From: Actinomycetospora soli
GTDB taxonomy: Bacteria > Actinomycetota > Actinomycetes > Mycobacteriales > Pseudonocardiaceae
Direction: 5' to 3'
DNA: 64,000 nucleotides
NCBI RefSeq assembly: GCF_021026295.1
Contig: NZ_JAJNDA010000001.1
Span: 62,001 to 126,000 of the forward strand
Numbering within the stretch: the stretch's first letter is position 1; each line of letters opens with the position of its first letter. Position numbers and translations under genes: made by a program. Positions 10,306-19,464 of this stretch are shown here, piece by piece. The notes under the pieces are model-generated. The model saw only the letters and a list, made by a program, of their open reading frames with translations. It ran no database searches and was not told where the DNA came from.

Positions 10306-11430
10306 CTACACCCGGGCGTTCTCGATCGCCGCCGGCGCCCCGTCCTCGGGGAGTTCCTCCCGGGGCTCCGGGTCGAGCGCCCCCGGCTCCGGCTCCGGTG
10401 CGGGCTCGGGCCAGACGCGGCCGCCGAGGCGCCCGAGCTGGGTCTCCTCCGGATCGGCGAAGATGTGCAGCCCGAAGCGGTCGGAGAGTTCGCGGAACAC
10501 GTTGATGCCGCGCACCGAGTTGCCGTGCATGTCCAGGCCGGGCGAGAACACCGACAGGCCCACCTGGTTCGGGATCGCGGCCATGATCCCGCCGGACACC
10601 CCGCTCTTGGCCGGGATCCCGACGTCGTTGGCCCACTGGCCCGCGGCGTCGTACATGCCGCAGGTGAACATCACGCCGATGACGTCGCGCACGTAGGTGC
10701 GCGGCATCGCCCGCTCGCCGGTGCGCGGGTTGACGCCGCCGTTGGCCAGGGTCGAGCCCATCTCCGAGAGCTCCGCGGTGCTGACGTGCACCGAGCACGC
10801 CGCGAGGTACACCCGCAGGATCTCCTCGACCTCGCCGACGAGCATCCCCAGCGAGCGCATGTAGTAGCTGATGCCGAGGTTGCGGTCGGCCTCGGCCATC
10901 ATCGACTCGAGCAGGTCCTCGTCGACCTCGAGGTCCGGGTTGCCGGCGTAGATCCGCATCCGCTCGAGGAGCCGGCCGATCTTCTCGTCGACGTCCGACC
11001 CGCCCAGGATGTCGGCGGCCACCAACGCACCCGCGTTGACCATCGGGTTGTGCGGGCGGCGGTTGTTCCAGTCGAACTCGAGCGCGTTGAACGGGTCACC
11101 GGAGGGCTCGACGCCGACCCGGGTCAGCGTCGTCTCCCGCCCGTTGTCCTCCAGCGCCAACGCATAGGTGAACACCTTCGAGATCGACTGCAGCGGGAAG
11201 CGGTGGTCGCAGTCCCCCACCGCCCACTGCGTGCCGTCGACGTGCGTCCCCGCGAGGGCGAAGAGGTCGCGCTGCGCGATCGCCTCGGGCGGGTAGTACG
11301 TGACGACGTCGGCGTGCCCCATCCGGGCCTGCCGTTCCAACAGCTGCTCGAGCTGCTCCCGGGCACGCCGCTTCTCCTGCTCGGTGAGCGTCTCTTCCCA
11401 CGACACGACGCGCATGATGACGTGCGGCAT
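10306..11430 (-). CDS. glsA: Glutaminase (GlsA-type)
   Basis: 374 residues from the ATG at 11430; an ATG at 11415 is equally possible because neither has a clear ribosome site. The serine-dependent amidase signature QSISKVF (Ser82 and Lys85 by this start) is followed by NPMVNAGAL and the conserved SGVSGGIMA region. It hydrolyses glutamine to glutamate and ammonia in the cytoplasm. The C-terminus carries a short Pro/Glu-rich tail (PEPAPEPEP). It is divergent from the F420-dependent enzyme at 11456, with only 25 bases between the two candidate starts. Confidence 0.92.
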   Translation of the reverse strand: MPHVIMRVVSWEETLTEQEKRRAREQLEQLLERQARMGHADVVTYYPPEAIAQRDLFALAGTHVDGTQWAVGDCDHRFPLQSISKVFTYALALEDNGRETTLTRVGVEPSGDPFNALEFDWNNRRPHNPMVNAGALVAADILGGSDVDEKIGRLLERMRIYAGNPDLEVDEDLLESMMAEADRNLGISYYMRSLGMLVGEVEEILRVYLAACSVHVSTAELSEMGSTLANGGVNPRTGERAMPRTYVRDVIGVMFTCGMYDAAGQWANDVGIPAKSGVSGGIMAAIPNQVGLSVFSPGLDMHGNSVRGINVFRELSDRFGLHIFADPEETQLGRLGGRVWPEPAPEPEPGALDPEPREELPEDGAPAAIENARV

Positions 11431-11455
11431 GGGTGATCGGCACGGTGGGGAACCC

Positions 11456-12307
11456 GTGGACGTGCAGCACGGCATCATGATGTTCCCGACGGACTACGCG
11501 ATCGACCCGGCGACCCTGGCGAAGGAGGTCGAGGACCGCGGGTTCGACTCGCTCTGGTTCCCGGAGCACTCCCACATCCCGGTCTCCCGGCAGTCGCCCT
11601 ACCCCGGCGGCGGGGACCTGCCGCGGATGTACGTCCACACGTACGACCCGTTCGTCGCCCTGTCCTTCGCCGCCGCCGCGACGACGACGCTGAAGGTCGC
11701 GACCGGCATCTGCCTGCTCATCCAACGCGACCCCATCCACACCGCCAAGGAGGTCGCCTCGCTCGACCGGCTCTCCGGCGGACGCTTCCTGTTCGGCATC
11801 GGCGGCGGGTGGAACCGCGAGGAGATGGCCGACCACGGGACGAACCCGAAGACCCGCATGCGCCGCCTCGGCGAGCAGGTGAACGCCATGAAGGCGCTGT
11901 GGACGCAGGAGGAGGCCTCCTACGACGGCGAGTTCGTCCGCTTCGAGACCTCCTGGGCCTGGCCGAAGCCGGTCACCTCGCCGCACCCGCCGGTGATCGT
12001 CGGCGGCATGGGCCCGACCGTCGAGGACCGCATCCTGGAGTTCGGCGACGAGTGGCTCCCGCAGCGCGTCGGGCCCGACAACCTCGAGGAGTTCGTCGAG
12101 CGCGCCGAGAAGCTCCAGCAGCGCGCCGCCGACGCGGGCCGCGGCCGGATCCCGATGTCGCTGTTCGGCGCCGAGACCTCGCAGGCCGCCCTCGACGGCT
12201 ACCACCGCGCCGGGCTCGACCGCGCGATCTACGGCGTCTCCAGCGCCGACCGCGACACCGTGCTCAAGGAGCTCGACGACCTCGCCCCGCTGGTGGCGCA
12301 GCACTGA
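11456..12307 (+). CDS. Luciferase-like (LLM) F420-dependent oxidoreductase
   Basis: 283 residues of the bacterial luciferase-like TIM barrel: FDSLWFPEHSHIP, then TGICLLIQRDPIHTAKEVAS, LDRLSGGRFLFGIGGGWN and PPVIVGGMGP, all typical of actinobacterial F420-dependent LLM enzymes. The GTG at 11456 is preceded by GTGGGGA; an in-frame ATG at 11429 would add nine residues. Its stop overlaps the ATG of the next F420/PPOX gene (TGATG), so the two are coupled. The substrate cannot be inferred. Confidence 0.88.
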   Translation: MDVQHGIMMFPTDYAIDPATLAKEVEDRGFDSLWFPEHSHIPVSRQSPYPGGGDLPRMYVHTYDPFVALSFAAAATTTLKVATGICLLIQRDPIHTAKEVASLDRLSGGRFLFGIGGGWNREEMADHGTNPKTRMRRLGEQVNAMKALWTQEEASYDGEFVRFETSWAWPKPVTSPHPPVIVGGMGPTVEDRILEFGDEWLPQRVGPDNLEEFVERAEKLQQRAADAGRGRIPMSLFGAETSQAALDGYHRAGLDRAIYGVSSADRDTVLKELDDLAPLVAQH

Positions 12308-12720
12308 TGCCGACGCTCGGGCCCGACGACGCGCGCGCCCGGTTCGCCGCCGCGCGCGTCGCCCGGCTCGGGACGGTGACCCCCGCCGGCGCGCCGCACC
12401 TGGTGCCGGTCGTGTTCGCGGTGGTCGACACCCGGGTGCTCGTCGCGATCGACCAGAAACCGAAGCGGACCCGGGACCTCGCTCGTCTGCGCCACATCGA
12501 GGCGACCCCGGCGGTGTCCCTGCTCGCCGACGAGTACTCCGACGACTGGTCGACCCTCTGGTGGGCGCGCGCCGACGGGATCGCCACCGTCCGCCGGGAC
12601 GTGCTCGACGAGGCGCGCTCCGCCCTGGCCGCGCGGTATGCCCAGCACGCGGCGGACCCACCGGAGGGACCGGTGATCGAGGTCGTGGTGTCGCGGTGGT
12701 CGGGGTGGTCCGCCTCCTGA
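12307..12720 (+). CDS. PPOX-class F420-dependent enzyme, Rv0121 family
   Basis: 137 residues: ARFAAARVARLGTVTPAGAP, then VVFAVVDTRVLVAIDQKPKR and a WSTLWWARADGIA strand, which match the small split-barrel F420 proteins related to Rv0121 (TIGR03668). The start codon overlaps the stop of the LLM gene, so they share a transcript and probably the deazaflavin cofactor. The physiological substrate is unknown. Confidence 0.85.
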   Translation: MPTLGPDDARARFAAARVARLGTVTPAGAPHLVPVVFAVVDTRVLVAIDQKPKRTRDLARLRHIEATPAVSLLADEYSDDWSTLWWARADGIATVRRDVLDEARSALAARYAQHAADPPEGPVIEVVVSRWSGWSAS

Positions 12721-13069
12721 GGGTTCCGCGGCCCCTCTCGGTGGCAGGAAAGCGTCGTTGCCTGCATCCAGTGGCAGGAACGCCCCATCGTCGATCAGGC
12801 TCGACGCCCGCGTCGCGCACACCCGCCGGCCCGCGGCCTCGTGCGGGGCCGACGTCGTGAGCGCGTCGCGGCACCACGTGCGCGTGTCGCTCACGACGTC
12901 CCGATCATGCTCGTCCTCGTCCCGCGTCGACGAACGTCGGTCGTCGCGATGTGTGCGTGGCGCGCAGGATTCGCACGGGTCGACGTGCGGGCGGACCACA
13001 GAGGACTCGGCGGGATCGAGACGGGGCGGCCCAGCAAGTCTGCGTCGCCGCTCCGGAGGCCCAGTGCGC
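12721..13069. repeat. Gene-free repeat island: 30-bp unit, inverted repeat and a 52-bp-family copy
   Basis: No gene is supported here. 12741-12786 carries one copy of the 30-bp unit also present at 43653 and 50953. Perfect 13-bp arms, GACGTCGTGAGCG (12851-12863) and CGCTCACGACGTC (12888-12900), form an inverted repeat with a 24-base loop. 12951-12984 resembles the 52-bp repeat of 19465-19870 (TGTGCGTGGCGCGCAGGA). Open frames crossing it change register within the repeats and look spurious. Confidence 0.7.
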
Positions 13070-13120
13070 GAGCGAAGGGCCCCCTCGGTCGACCTATCCG
13101 ACCGAAGGGGCCCTTCGCTC
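13070..13120. terminator. Long bidirectional hairpin terminator
   Basis: 22-bp arms (13070-13091 and 13099-13120) with one mismatch and a 7-base loop; each arm begins or ends with the GAGCGAAGGGCCCC core. It lies between the PPOX gene and the convergent MFS gene. Confidence 0.8.
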
Positions 13121-13147
13121 AACACGGGGGCGGGGAGACAGCCGACC

Positions 13148-14359
13148 TCAGGCCGGCACCAACGCCCCCTCGTCCCGGCGGGCCTCCCGGCGCGCCTGCA
13201 CCTGCAGACCACCGCTCACGAGCAGCACGGCGAGGCCGGCCACCGCCAGGGCCGCGCCGACCAGGGCCGGGGCGAGCAGCCCGAACCCGGCCGCGATGAC
13301 GATGCCGCCGAGCCAGGCGCCGAGGGAGTTCGCCACGTTCGAGGCGGACTGGATCGCGGCCGAGGCCATCGTGGGGGCGTCGCCGACGATGTCCATGATC
13401 CGGGTCTGGATCGCCGGGCCCAGGGCGAGCGAGAACATCCCGGCCCCGAACAGCGACACGACGGCCAGCAGCGGGGTGCCGACGGTGAGCGGGAAGGTCG
13501 CGAGCACGACGGCCAGGGCGACGAGGCAGCCGCAGAGGGTCTTCAGCGGGGCACGGTCGGCGAGCCGGCCGCCGACGATCGAACCCGCGGTCATCCCGAG
13601 GCCCACCACGGCGAGCAGGAGGGTCACGGTCGTCGGGGCGAATCCGCCGACGTCGGTCAGCATCGGGGTCACGTAGGAGTAGCAGGCGAACATCGCGCCG
13701 AAGCCGAACACCACGGCGCCGAGGGAGAGCAGCACCTGCGGGTGGCGCAGCGCCGAGACCTCGGTCCGCAACGCCGCCCGGCCGCCACCGGTGGGCGCGG
13801 CCTCCGGCACGAACGCCCACACGGCGGCGACCGCGAGCACGCCGATCACGCCGACCGCGGCGAAGGTCGCGCGCCACCCGAGTGCCTGCCCGAGCAGCGT
13901 GCCCAGCGGGACTCCGGCGACGTTGGCGATCGTCAGGCCGAGGAACACCCGCGCGACGGCGGTGGCGCGGCGGTCCCGGGCGACCATGGAGGCCGCGGCC
14001 ACCGAGGCGGCCCCGAAGAACGCACCGTGCGGCAGCCCGGTGAGGAACCGGATCACCAGCAGCGAGCCCATCTCGGGGGCGAGCGCGGAGAGCAGGTTGC
14101 CGACGGCGAAGGTGCCCATCAGCGCCATCAGCACCTGCCGTCGGCAGAAGCTCACTCCTGCCCCGGCGAGCAGCGGGGCCCCGACCACCACGCCGAGGGC
14201 GTAGGCCGAGATCAGGTGACCGGCCTCCGACACGGACACCCCGAGCCCGGCCGCGACCTCGGGCAGCAGGCCCATGATCACGAACTCGGTGGTGCCGATG
14301 CCGAAGGTGCCGACGGCGAGGGCGAGGAGCGCGAGCCCTGCGGTGGGGCGACGGATCAC
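13148..14359 (-). CDS. MFS transporter, DHA1/AraJ-like efflux family
   Basis: 403 residues with about 12 hydrophobic segments. The N-terminal GTTEFVIMGLLP is the hallmark of the AraJ/PbuE/sugar-efflux branch of DHA1. The GTG at 14359 has GGAGA about 9 bases upstream. It is divergent from a LysR regulator with a palindromic site between, the classic layout of a LysR-controlled exporter. The substrate is not readable from sequence; it could be a drug, purine or sugar. Confidence 0.88.
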   Translation of the reverse strand: MIRRPTAGLALLALAVGTFGIGTTEFVIMGLLPEVAAGLGVSVSEAGHLISAYALGVVVGAPLLAGAGVSFCRRQVLMALMGTFAVGNLLSALAPEMGSLLVIRFLTGLPHGAFFGAASVAAASMVARDRRATAVARVFLGLTIANVAGVPLGTLLGQALGWRATFAAVGVIGVLAVAAVWAFVPEAAPTGGGRAALRTEVSALRHPQVLLSLGAVVFGFGAMFACYSYVTPMLTDVGGFAPTTVTLLLAVVGLGMTAGSIVGGRLADRAPLKTLCGCLVALAVVLATFPLTVGTPLLAVVSLFGAGMFSLALGPAIQTRIMDIVGDAPTMASAAIQSASNVANSLGAWLGGIVIAAGFGLLAPALVGAALAVAGLAVLLVSGGLQVQARREARRDEGALVPA

Positions 14360-14451
14360 GGCGGGTTCTCCAACGGGATCGATCCAGCAACGACGCGGTC
14401 CAGGGTTGGCACCAGCGCGTCATAAGTCGAAGAACCGACACGCGACGATCG

Positions 14452-14466
14452 ATAAGCTCAGCTTGT
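14452..14466. promoter_or_regulatory. LysR-type binding site candidate
   Basis: ATAAGCTCAGCTTGT with an AAGCT-C-AGCTT core, lying 14 bases upstream of the LysR start in the 120-base gap shared with the divergent transporter gene. Position and symmetry fit the autoregulatory site of a LysR protein. Confidence 0.5.
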
Positions 14467-14479
14467 CCATACTGGTCAC

Positions 14480-15385
14480 ATGCCGACGCTGCGCCAGCTG
14501 GAGTCCTTCCTCACGGTCGTCGACGAGGGCTCGTTCACACGCGCGGCCGGATTGCTGGGGGTCTCGCAGCCCGGGTTGTCCCAGCAGATCGCCGCGTTGG
14601 AGGGCGAACTGGGTTCCGCGCTGTTCAGCCGGCTGCCGCGCACGGTCACGCTGACCCCCACCGGGCGGGCCCTGCTCCCCCACGCCCGCGCCGCGGTCGA
14701 CGCCGCCGCGCGGGGCACCACCGCGGCGCGGGCGGTCGTCGGGACGGGCGCCGGGGAGCTGCGGATCGCGACGGTCTACTCGACGGGGCTCGGTGTCCTC
14801 CCGGCCGTGCTCACGCGTTGGCGCGCCGAGCACCCCGACGTCACGGTCCGGCTCCTCGAGCACCGCACGACCGAGGCGATGACGACGGCGATGCAGGCCG
14901 GGCAGGCCGACGTCGCGGTCGGCCCGACGCCACCGGGCTGGCGGGGGCGGGTCCGCGTGCTGGGCGCCGAGGAGCTCGTCGTGCTGCTCCCGGCCGAGGG
15001 TCCGCCGGATCTCCGGCACCACGAGATCGCGCTGGAACGGCTCGCGGACGCGGCGTGGGTGCAGTACGCGCCGAGCCACGGACTCGCCGAGGAGCTCGAC
15101 CGCGCCGCCCGCGACGCCGGGTTCCGGCCCCGTGCCGCGGTCCGCACCGAGCAGACGGCGATGGCGCCCCTGCTCGTCGAGGCCGGACTCGGGCCGGCCC
15201 TCGTGCCGGCGGGCATCGTCCCGGCGTCGTTCACGGGACGGATCGCCCGGCCCGTCCCGGCGATCACCCGGGAGCTGGCGGCGACGACGGGTCCCGAACC
15301 CGACGCCCTGACCTCACGCTTCGTCGCGGTCCTCGCCCGGCGGGCGGTCCTCATGCCCCCGCACGTCGCCGATCGGCTGCGGTGA
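14480..15385 (+). CDS. LysR-family transcriptional regulator
   Basis: 301 residues. The N-terminal winged helix-turn-helix (LRQLESFLTVVDEGSFTRAA, then SQPGLSQQIAALE) is followed by a type 2 periplasmic-binding-like effector domain from about residue 90. It starts at the ATG at 14480. The divergent MFS exporter is the probable target, induced by an unknown small molecule. Its 3' end overlaps the convergent gatD gene by 35 bases. Confidence 0.92.
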   Translation: MPTLRQLESFLTVVDEGSFTRAAGLLGVSQPGLSQQIAALEGELGSALFSRLPRTVTLTPTGRALLPHARAAVDAAARGTTAARAVVGTGAGELRIATVYSTGLGVLPAVLTRWRAEHPDVTVRLLEHRTTEAMTTAMQAGQADVAVGPTPPGWRGRVRVLGAEELVVLLPAEGPPDLRHHEIALERLADAAWVQYAPSHGLAEELDRAARDAGFRPRAAVRTEQTAMAPLLVEAGLGPALVPAGIVPASFTGRIARPVPAITRELAATTGPEPDALTSRFVAVLARRAVLMPPHVADRLR

Positions 15386-16103
15386 ACGCGCCGGGAAATC
15401 GGGCACCGAGGCGCCGCGCGGTCGACGACGGCAGGCCCTCCGGCACCTCGAGCGGCGGCAGCGCCCCCAGCGCGCGGGTGAGCAGGAGGTCGGCCAGCGC
15501 CGGGTTCCGCGCGAGCACGGGACCGTGGACGTAGGTCCCGACGACGCTCCCGCCCACGGCGCCCTCGAGCCGGTCGCCCGTGCCGTTCCCCGCGCCGTTG
15601 CCGCGGACGCGGGCCAGCGGCGCGGCGTCGGCCCCGAGCGTGGTGACGCCGCCGTGGTTCTCGAAGCCCACGAGCGGATCGGTGAGCCCCGGGAGCAGCG
15701 GGTCCGCCGTCACGTCGCCGATGCGCCGCGCGCCCCGGCCGGGCACCGTCTCGACGTCGAGAACCTCCAGGCCCGTGACCCGGGTGCCGTCGGCGACGGT
15801 GAACGAGCGGCCCAGGATCTGCAGCCCGGCGCACACGGCGAGGGTCGGCGCCCCGCGGTCCAGCGCGCGGCGCAGCCCCGTCGAGTCCCGCAGCCGGTCG
15901 ACGGCGAGCAGCTGCGCGGCGTCCTCCCCGCCGCCGAGGACATAGACGTCGCCGCCCTCGGGCACCGCGTCGTCCCAGCCCACGGTGTGCACGGCGGCGT
16001 CGATCCCGCGCCAGCGCAGGCGGGTCGCGAGGACCGCCGCGTTCCCGGCGTCGCCGTAGGTCCCGAGCACCTCGGGCAGCAGCAGGACGATCCGCGCGCT
16101 CAC
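15351..16103 (-). CDS. gatD: Lipid II isoglutaminyl synthase, glutamine amidotransferase subunit GatD
   Basis: 250 residues of the CobB/CobQ-like amidotransferase fold. The nucleophile is Cys91 in LAVCAGLQILG and a catalytic His lies in GTYVHGPVLARNP. It releases ammonia from glutamine for MurT, which amidates the D-Glu of lipid II on the cytoplasmic side. The GTG start overlaps the murT stop (GTGA), so the two subunits are coupled, as is usual for this pair. Confidence 0.92.
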   Translation of the reverse strand: MSARIVLLLPEVLGTYGDAGNAAVLATRLRWRGIDAAVHTVGWDDAVPEGGDVYVLGGGEDAAQLLAVDRLRDSTGLRRALDRGAPTLAVCAGLQILGRSFTVADGTRVTGLEVLDVETVPGRGARRIGDVTADPLLPGLTDPLVGFENHGGVTTLGADAAPLARVRGNGAGNGTGDRLEGAVGGSVVGTYVHGPVLARNPALADLLLTRALGALPPLEVPEGLPSSTARRLGARFPGAFTAADRRRAGA

Positions 16104-17335
16104 GCGAGCACCCGCGTCGCGTCGTGGAAGGCGGTGTAGTTCCCGACGAGGTCGACCGCGCCGAGGGTGTCGCGGGTCGCGCCCACGGCGTCGTCGGCGA
16201 TGCGGTGCGGGAGCCCGGCGTAGGCGAGGCGCACCGAGAGCTCGGCCGACCGGTCGCCCGCCACGACCACGGGGTGGCCGGCCAGCCGCTCGAAGGGCAC
16301 GTCCCAGAGCCACGACACGTCGCGGCCGTCCGCCTCGCGGGAGTTCACCGCGACGACGACGGGCCGGCCCGGGCCCTCGTCGAGCAGGTCGAGCACCTGC
16401 GCCCAGCCCGCCGGGTTCTTCGCGAGCAGCAGGCGCGTCGAGCCGCCGGGGCGGGTCACCGTCCGGTAGCGGCCCCCGACCTGTTCCAGACCCCGCAACC
16501 GCGCCGCGGCCACGGCGGGCGCGACCCCCAGCTCGGCGGCGACCGCGATCGCGAACGTCGCGTTCAGCCGGTTCGCATGACCCGGCAGCGCGATCTCGAG
16601 CGGCACCTCGACCCCGTCGGGACCCCGCGCCGACCACCCGTCGTCGTGGACGAGCGCCCAGTTCCCCGGGGGCCGCTCGCACCCGCACGACCCGCAGGTC
16701 CAGCGCAGCCCCGCGTGCGTGACCGGGCCGTCGCAGCGCGGGCAGACGCCGGCGTCGCCGGTCCAGGACGACGGCGAGGACACCCACAGCGGCGCGGCGG
16801 AGCGCAGCCCCGCGCCCGCGCACAGCACGTCGTCGGCGAAGGCCACCACCCGGGCGCGCGGGTGGGCGGCCACGGCGTCGCCGACCCGGCGGGCGACGGT
16901 GCGGACCTCGCCGACCCGGTCGAGCTGGTCGCGGCTGAAGTTGAGCAGCACGATCGCGGCCGGGTCGGTGGCCGCGGCGACCTCGCCGAGGTAGGACTCG
17001 TCGACCTCCATCACCGCGAGGCGCCGGTCCGGGGCGTCGAGCAGGGCCGTGGTGATGCCGTCGGGCATGTTGGCGCCGAGGTGGTTCGTCGCGACCTCGC
17101 CGTCCCCGCCCAGCGCCCGCGCGATCATCGAGGTCGTCGTCGTCTTGCCGTTGGTGCCGGTGACGAGGACGACCGTCCGGCCCACCGCGAGCCGCGCCAG
17201 CACCCGGCGGTCGAGCACCGTGGCCACGCGGCCGCCGATCACCGAGCCGTGGCGCCCCGTCCGGCGCGCCATCCCGCTCACGCCCCGGGCGGCGACGACG
17301 GCCAGTCGGGCACGCGGCGGCAGCCTGTCGGTCAC
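16100..17335 (-). CDS. murT: Lipid II isoglutaminyl synthase, ligase subunit MurT
   Basis: 411 residues of the Mur ligase family: P-loop GTNGKTTT at 60-67, central domain with NFSRDQLDR, and a C-terminal DUF1727 region. The Cys4 ribbon typical of MurT is present (CPRC, then CGSC). With GatD it converts D-isoglutamate to D-isoglutamine in lipid II using ATP. The GTG at 17335 is chosen from the conserved N-terminus; no strong ribosome site is visible. It is divergent from a two-component system. Confidence 0.92.
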   Translation of the reverse strand: MTDRLPPRARLAVVAARGVSGMARRTGRHGSVIGGRVATVLDRRVLARLAVGRTVVLVTGTNGKTTTTSMIARALGGDGEVATNHLGANMPDGITTALLDAPDRRLAVMEVDESYLGEVAAATDPAAIVLLNFSRDQLDRVGEVRTVARRVGDAVAAHPRARVVAFADDVLCAGAGLRSAAPLWVSSPSSWTGDAGVCPRCDGPVTHAGLRWTCGSCGCERPPGNWALVHDDGWSARGPDGVEVPLEIALPGHANRLNATFAIAVAAELGVAPAVAAARLRGLEQVGGRYRTVTRPGGSTRLLLAKNPAGWAQVLDLLDEGPGRPVVVAVNSREADGRDVSWLWDVPFERLAGHPVVVAGDRSAELSVRLAYAGLPHRIADDAVGATRDTLGAVDLVGNYTAFHDATRVLA

Positions 17336-17424
17336 GCAGATGATCGTGCGCGCGGTCGGGTTAACGGTCGGCAAGACGACGCGCAGGCGGGGGCCCGACG
17401 CCGCGGACCGTACGGTGACCGGCT

Positions 17425-18099
17425 GTGGCACAGCTGTGGGTCGTCGAGGACGACGACACGATTCGCGGGGTGCTGGGCTCCCGTCTGCAGGCGGAGGGAC
17501 ACCAGGTCCGGGCCCTTCCCGACGGCGGGTCGGCGCTGGTCCGGGCGCTGCCCGCGCCGGATCTCGTGCTGCTCGACCTCGGCCTGCCCGACCTCGAGGG
17601 CACCGAGGTGTGCCGCAGGCTGCGCGTCACGTACCCGGACGCGGTGCTCGTCGTGGTCACCGCGCGCGACGACGAGATGGACGTCGTCGTCGCCCTCGAG
17701 GCGGGCGCCGACGACTACCTGACCAAACCGGTGCGCTTCACCGAGCTGGCCGCGCGGGTGCGCGCCCACCTGCGCCGCGCGGGCGCCGCGCTGCCCGAGG
17801 ACCGCGGGGCACGGCTCGTCGTCGGGACCCTCGCGATCGACCTGGCGGCGCGGCGCGTGACCCGGGACGGGGCGGAGCTCCCGCTGCGCGCCAAGGAGTT
17901 CGACCTGCTGGCGCGGCTCGCCGCCGAGCCCGGCGTGGTGGTCACCCGCGAGGCGCTGATGAGCGACGTGTGGGACGAGCACTGGTCGGGCTCCACCAAG
18001 ACCCTGGACGTCCACATCGCCGCGCTGCGCCGCAAGCTCGGCGCCGAGCCCGCGATCGCGACCGTCCGCGGCCACGGGTACCGCCTCGAGAAGGCCTGA
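17425..18099 (+). CDS. OmpR/PhoB-type response regulator
   Basis: 224 residues. Receiver domain with acidic pocket EDDD near residue 8, phospho-acceptor Asp51 in LLDLGLP and Lys101 in YLTKP. The C-terminal winged helix carries LPLRAKEFDLLARLA and RGHGYRLE. Start GTG 17425. Its stop overlaps the start of the sensor kinase (TGATG). The regulon is unknown; the position next to murT-gatD hints at, but does not show, a cell-wall link. Confidence 0.92.
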   Translation: MAQLWVVEDDDTIRGVLGSRLQAEGHQVRALPDGGSALVRALPAPDLVLLDLGLPDLEGTEVCRRLRVTYPDAVLVVVTARDDEMDVVVALEAGADDYLTKPVRFTELAARVRAHLRRAGAALPEDRGARLVVGTLAIDLAARRVTRDGAELPLRAKEFDLLARLAAEPGVVVTREALMSDVWDEHWSGSTKTLDVHIAALRRKLGAEPAIATVRGHGYRLEKA

Positions 18100-19382
18100 T
18101 GCGCGCCCGCATCGTGCGCTTCGCGGTGATCGTGTCGATGGTGGCGATCACCGTGTTCGGGCTCCCGCTGGCCGTGGGCGCGGCGCGCTACTACGTCGTC
18201 GACGAGCAGTCCGACCTCGAGGGCGACGCCGAGGTCGCGGCGGACGGGATCGGCCCCGTCCTCGCCGCCGGCGCGGTGCCGACCGCCGTCTCCCCCGTCT
18301 CCGCCGACAGCCCGGCCGCCGTGTACGCGCTCGACGGACGACGGATCACCGGCGACGGCCCCGAGCGGCTCTCGCCGCCCTTGACCGGCGCGCTCTCCGG
18401 ACGGGTCGTGCGCGCCTCGCGCGACGGGGCGTTCCTCGTGGCGGTGCCGGTCCTCGACGGCGACCGCCGGGTCGGTGTCCTGCGCGCCGAGCGCCCGCAG
18501 GGCGAGGCGGTGGAGCACACCGCGATCACGTGGGCGGTGATGCTCGTGCTCGGCGTGGCCGCGGTGGCGGGCACGCGCCTGGTGGCCGGGCGGCTCGCGA
18601 CCCGCCTCGCCGCGCCGCTCGAGGTCCTCGCCGACGACGCCCGCCGCCTCGGCGAGGGCGACTTCACCGTCTCGGCCGACACCGGCGACGCCACCGTGCC
18701 CGAGGTCGCCGCCGTCCACCGCTCGCTCGCGGTCACCGCGACCCGCCTCGGCGACCTGCTCGCCCGGGAGCGCGCCTTCTCCGCGGAGGCGTCCCACCAG
18801 CTGCGCACCCCGCTCGCCGGGCTGCGGCTGCGCCTCGAGGAGGCGGCGTCCCTGCCGCCGGGCGCACCGGGGATCGCGGAGGCCGTGGAGGGGTCGCTGG
18901 AGTCGGCCGACCGGCTCGACCGCACGGTGACCGAACTGCTCGCCCTCGCCCGCGAGCCGGCCGGGGCACGACGCTCGCGCGTGGACGTGGCCGCCCTCAC
19001 CCGGAGCGTCGTCGAGGAGGTGCGGGCCGACGGGATGACGGTGGCGCTCGAGCTCCCCGACGACGGCGGGGTCATCTCCGGCTCGGAGGCGGCGGTCCGC
19101 CAGGTGCTCGCCGTGCTGCTGGAGAACGCGCGCGTGCACGGGGAGCCGCCCGTGACGGTGACCGTGCGCGACGCCGGCCCGGCGGTCGCCGTGGACGTGG
19201 CGGACGCGGGCTCGTTGGCGGTCGACGAGTCGGCCCTGTTCGCGACCCGCTCCCCCACCGAGGGCCACGGCATCGGTCTCGGCCTCGCCCGGCGCCTCGC
19301 CGAGGACCAGGGTGGGCGGCTCCGGCTGCGCTCCGCGTCCCCGACGACGATCACGCTGCTGCTCCCGGCCGCCTCGGACTGA
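18099..19382 (+). CDS. Membrane sensor histidine kinase
   Basis: 427 residues: first membrane segment at about 9-29, an extracytoplasmic region to about 140, a second segment at about 142-164, HAMP, then the phospho-acceptor His233 in EASHQLRTPL. N box LLENARVHG and G box GHGIGLGLA follow. It is the cognate partner of the response regulator with which it overlaps. The extracytoplasmic part has no recognisable ligand domain. Confidence 0.92.
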   Translation: MRARIVRFAVIVSMVAITVFGLPLAVGAARYYVVDEQSDLEGDAEVAADGIGPVLAAGAVPTAVSPVSADSPAAVYALDGRRITGDGPERLSPPLTGALSGRVVRASRDGAFLVAVPVLDGDRRVGVLRAERPQGEAVEHTAITWAVMLVLGVAAVAGTRLVAGRLATRLAAPLEVLADDARRLGEGDFTVSADTGDATVPEVAAVHRSLAVTATRLGDLLARERAFSAEASHQLRTPLAGLRLRLEEAASLPPGAPGIAEAVEGSLESADRLDRTVTELLALAREPAGARRSRVDVAALTRSVVEEVRADGMTVALELPDDGGVISGSEAAVRQVLAVLLENARVHGEPPVTVTVRDAGPAVAVDVADAGSLAVDESALFATRSPTEGHGIGLGLARRLAEDQGGRLRLRSASPTTITLLLPAASD

Positions 19383-19391
19383 GCCTCCCCG

Positions 19392-19440
19392 CGTGAGGGG
19401 AACCCTCGTGCCACAAGAGCGCTCGAATCCTCCCCTCACG
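19392..19440 (+). terminator. Hairpin after the two-component operon
   Basis: CGTGAGGGGA (19392-19401) pairs with TCCCCTCACG (19431-19440) across a 29-base loop, beginning ten bases after the kinase stop. Confidence 0.5.
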
Positions 19441-19464
19441 AGGGGTGCCCGACGCGCCCGCGGC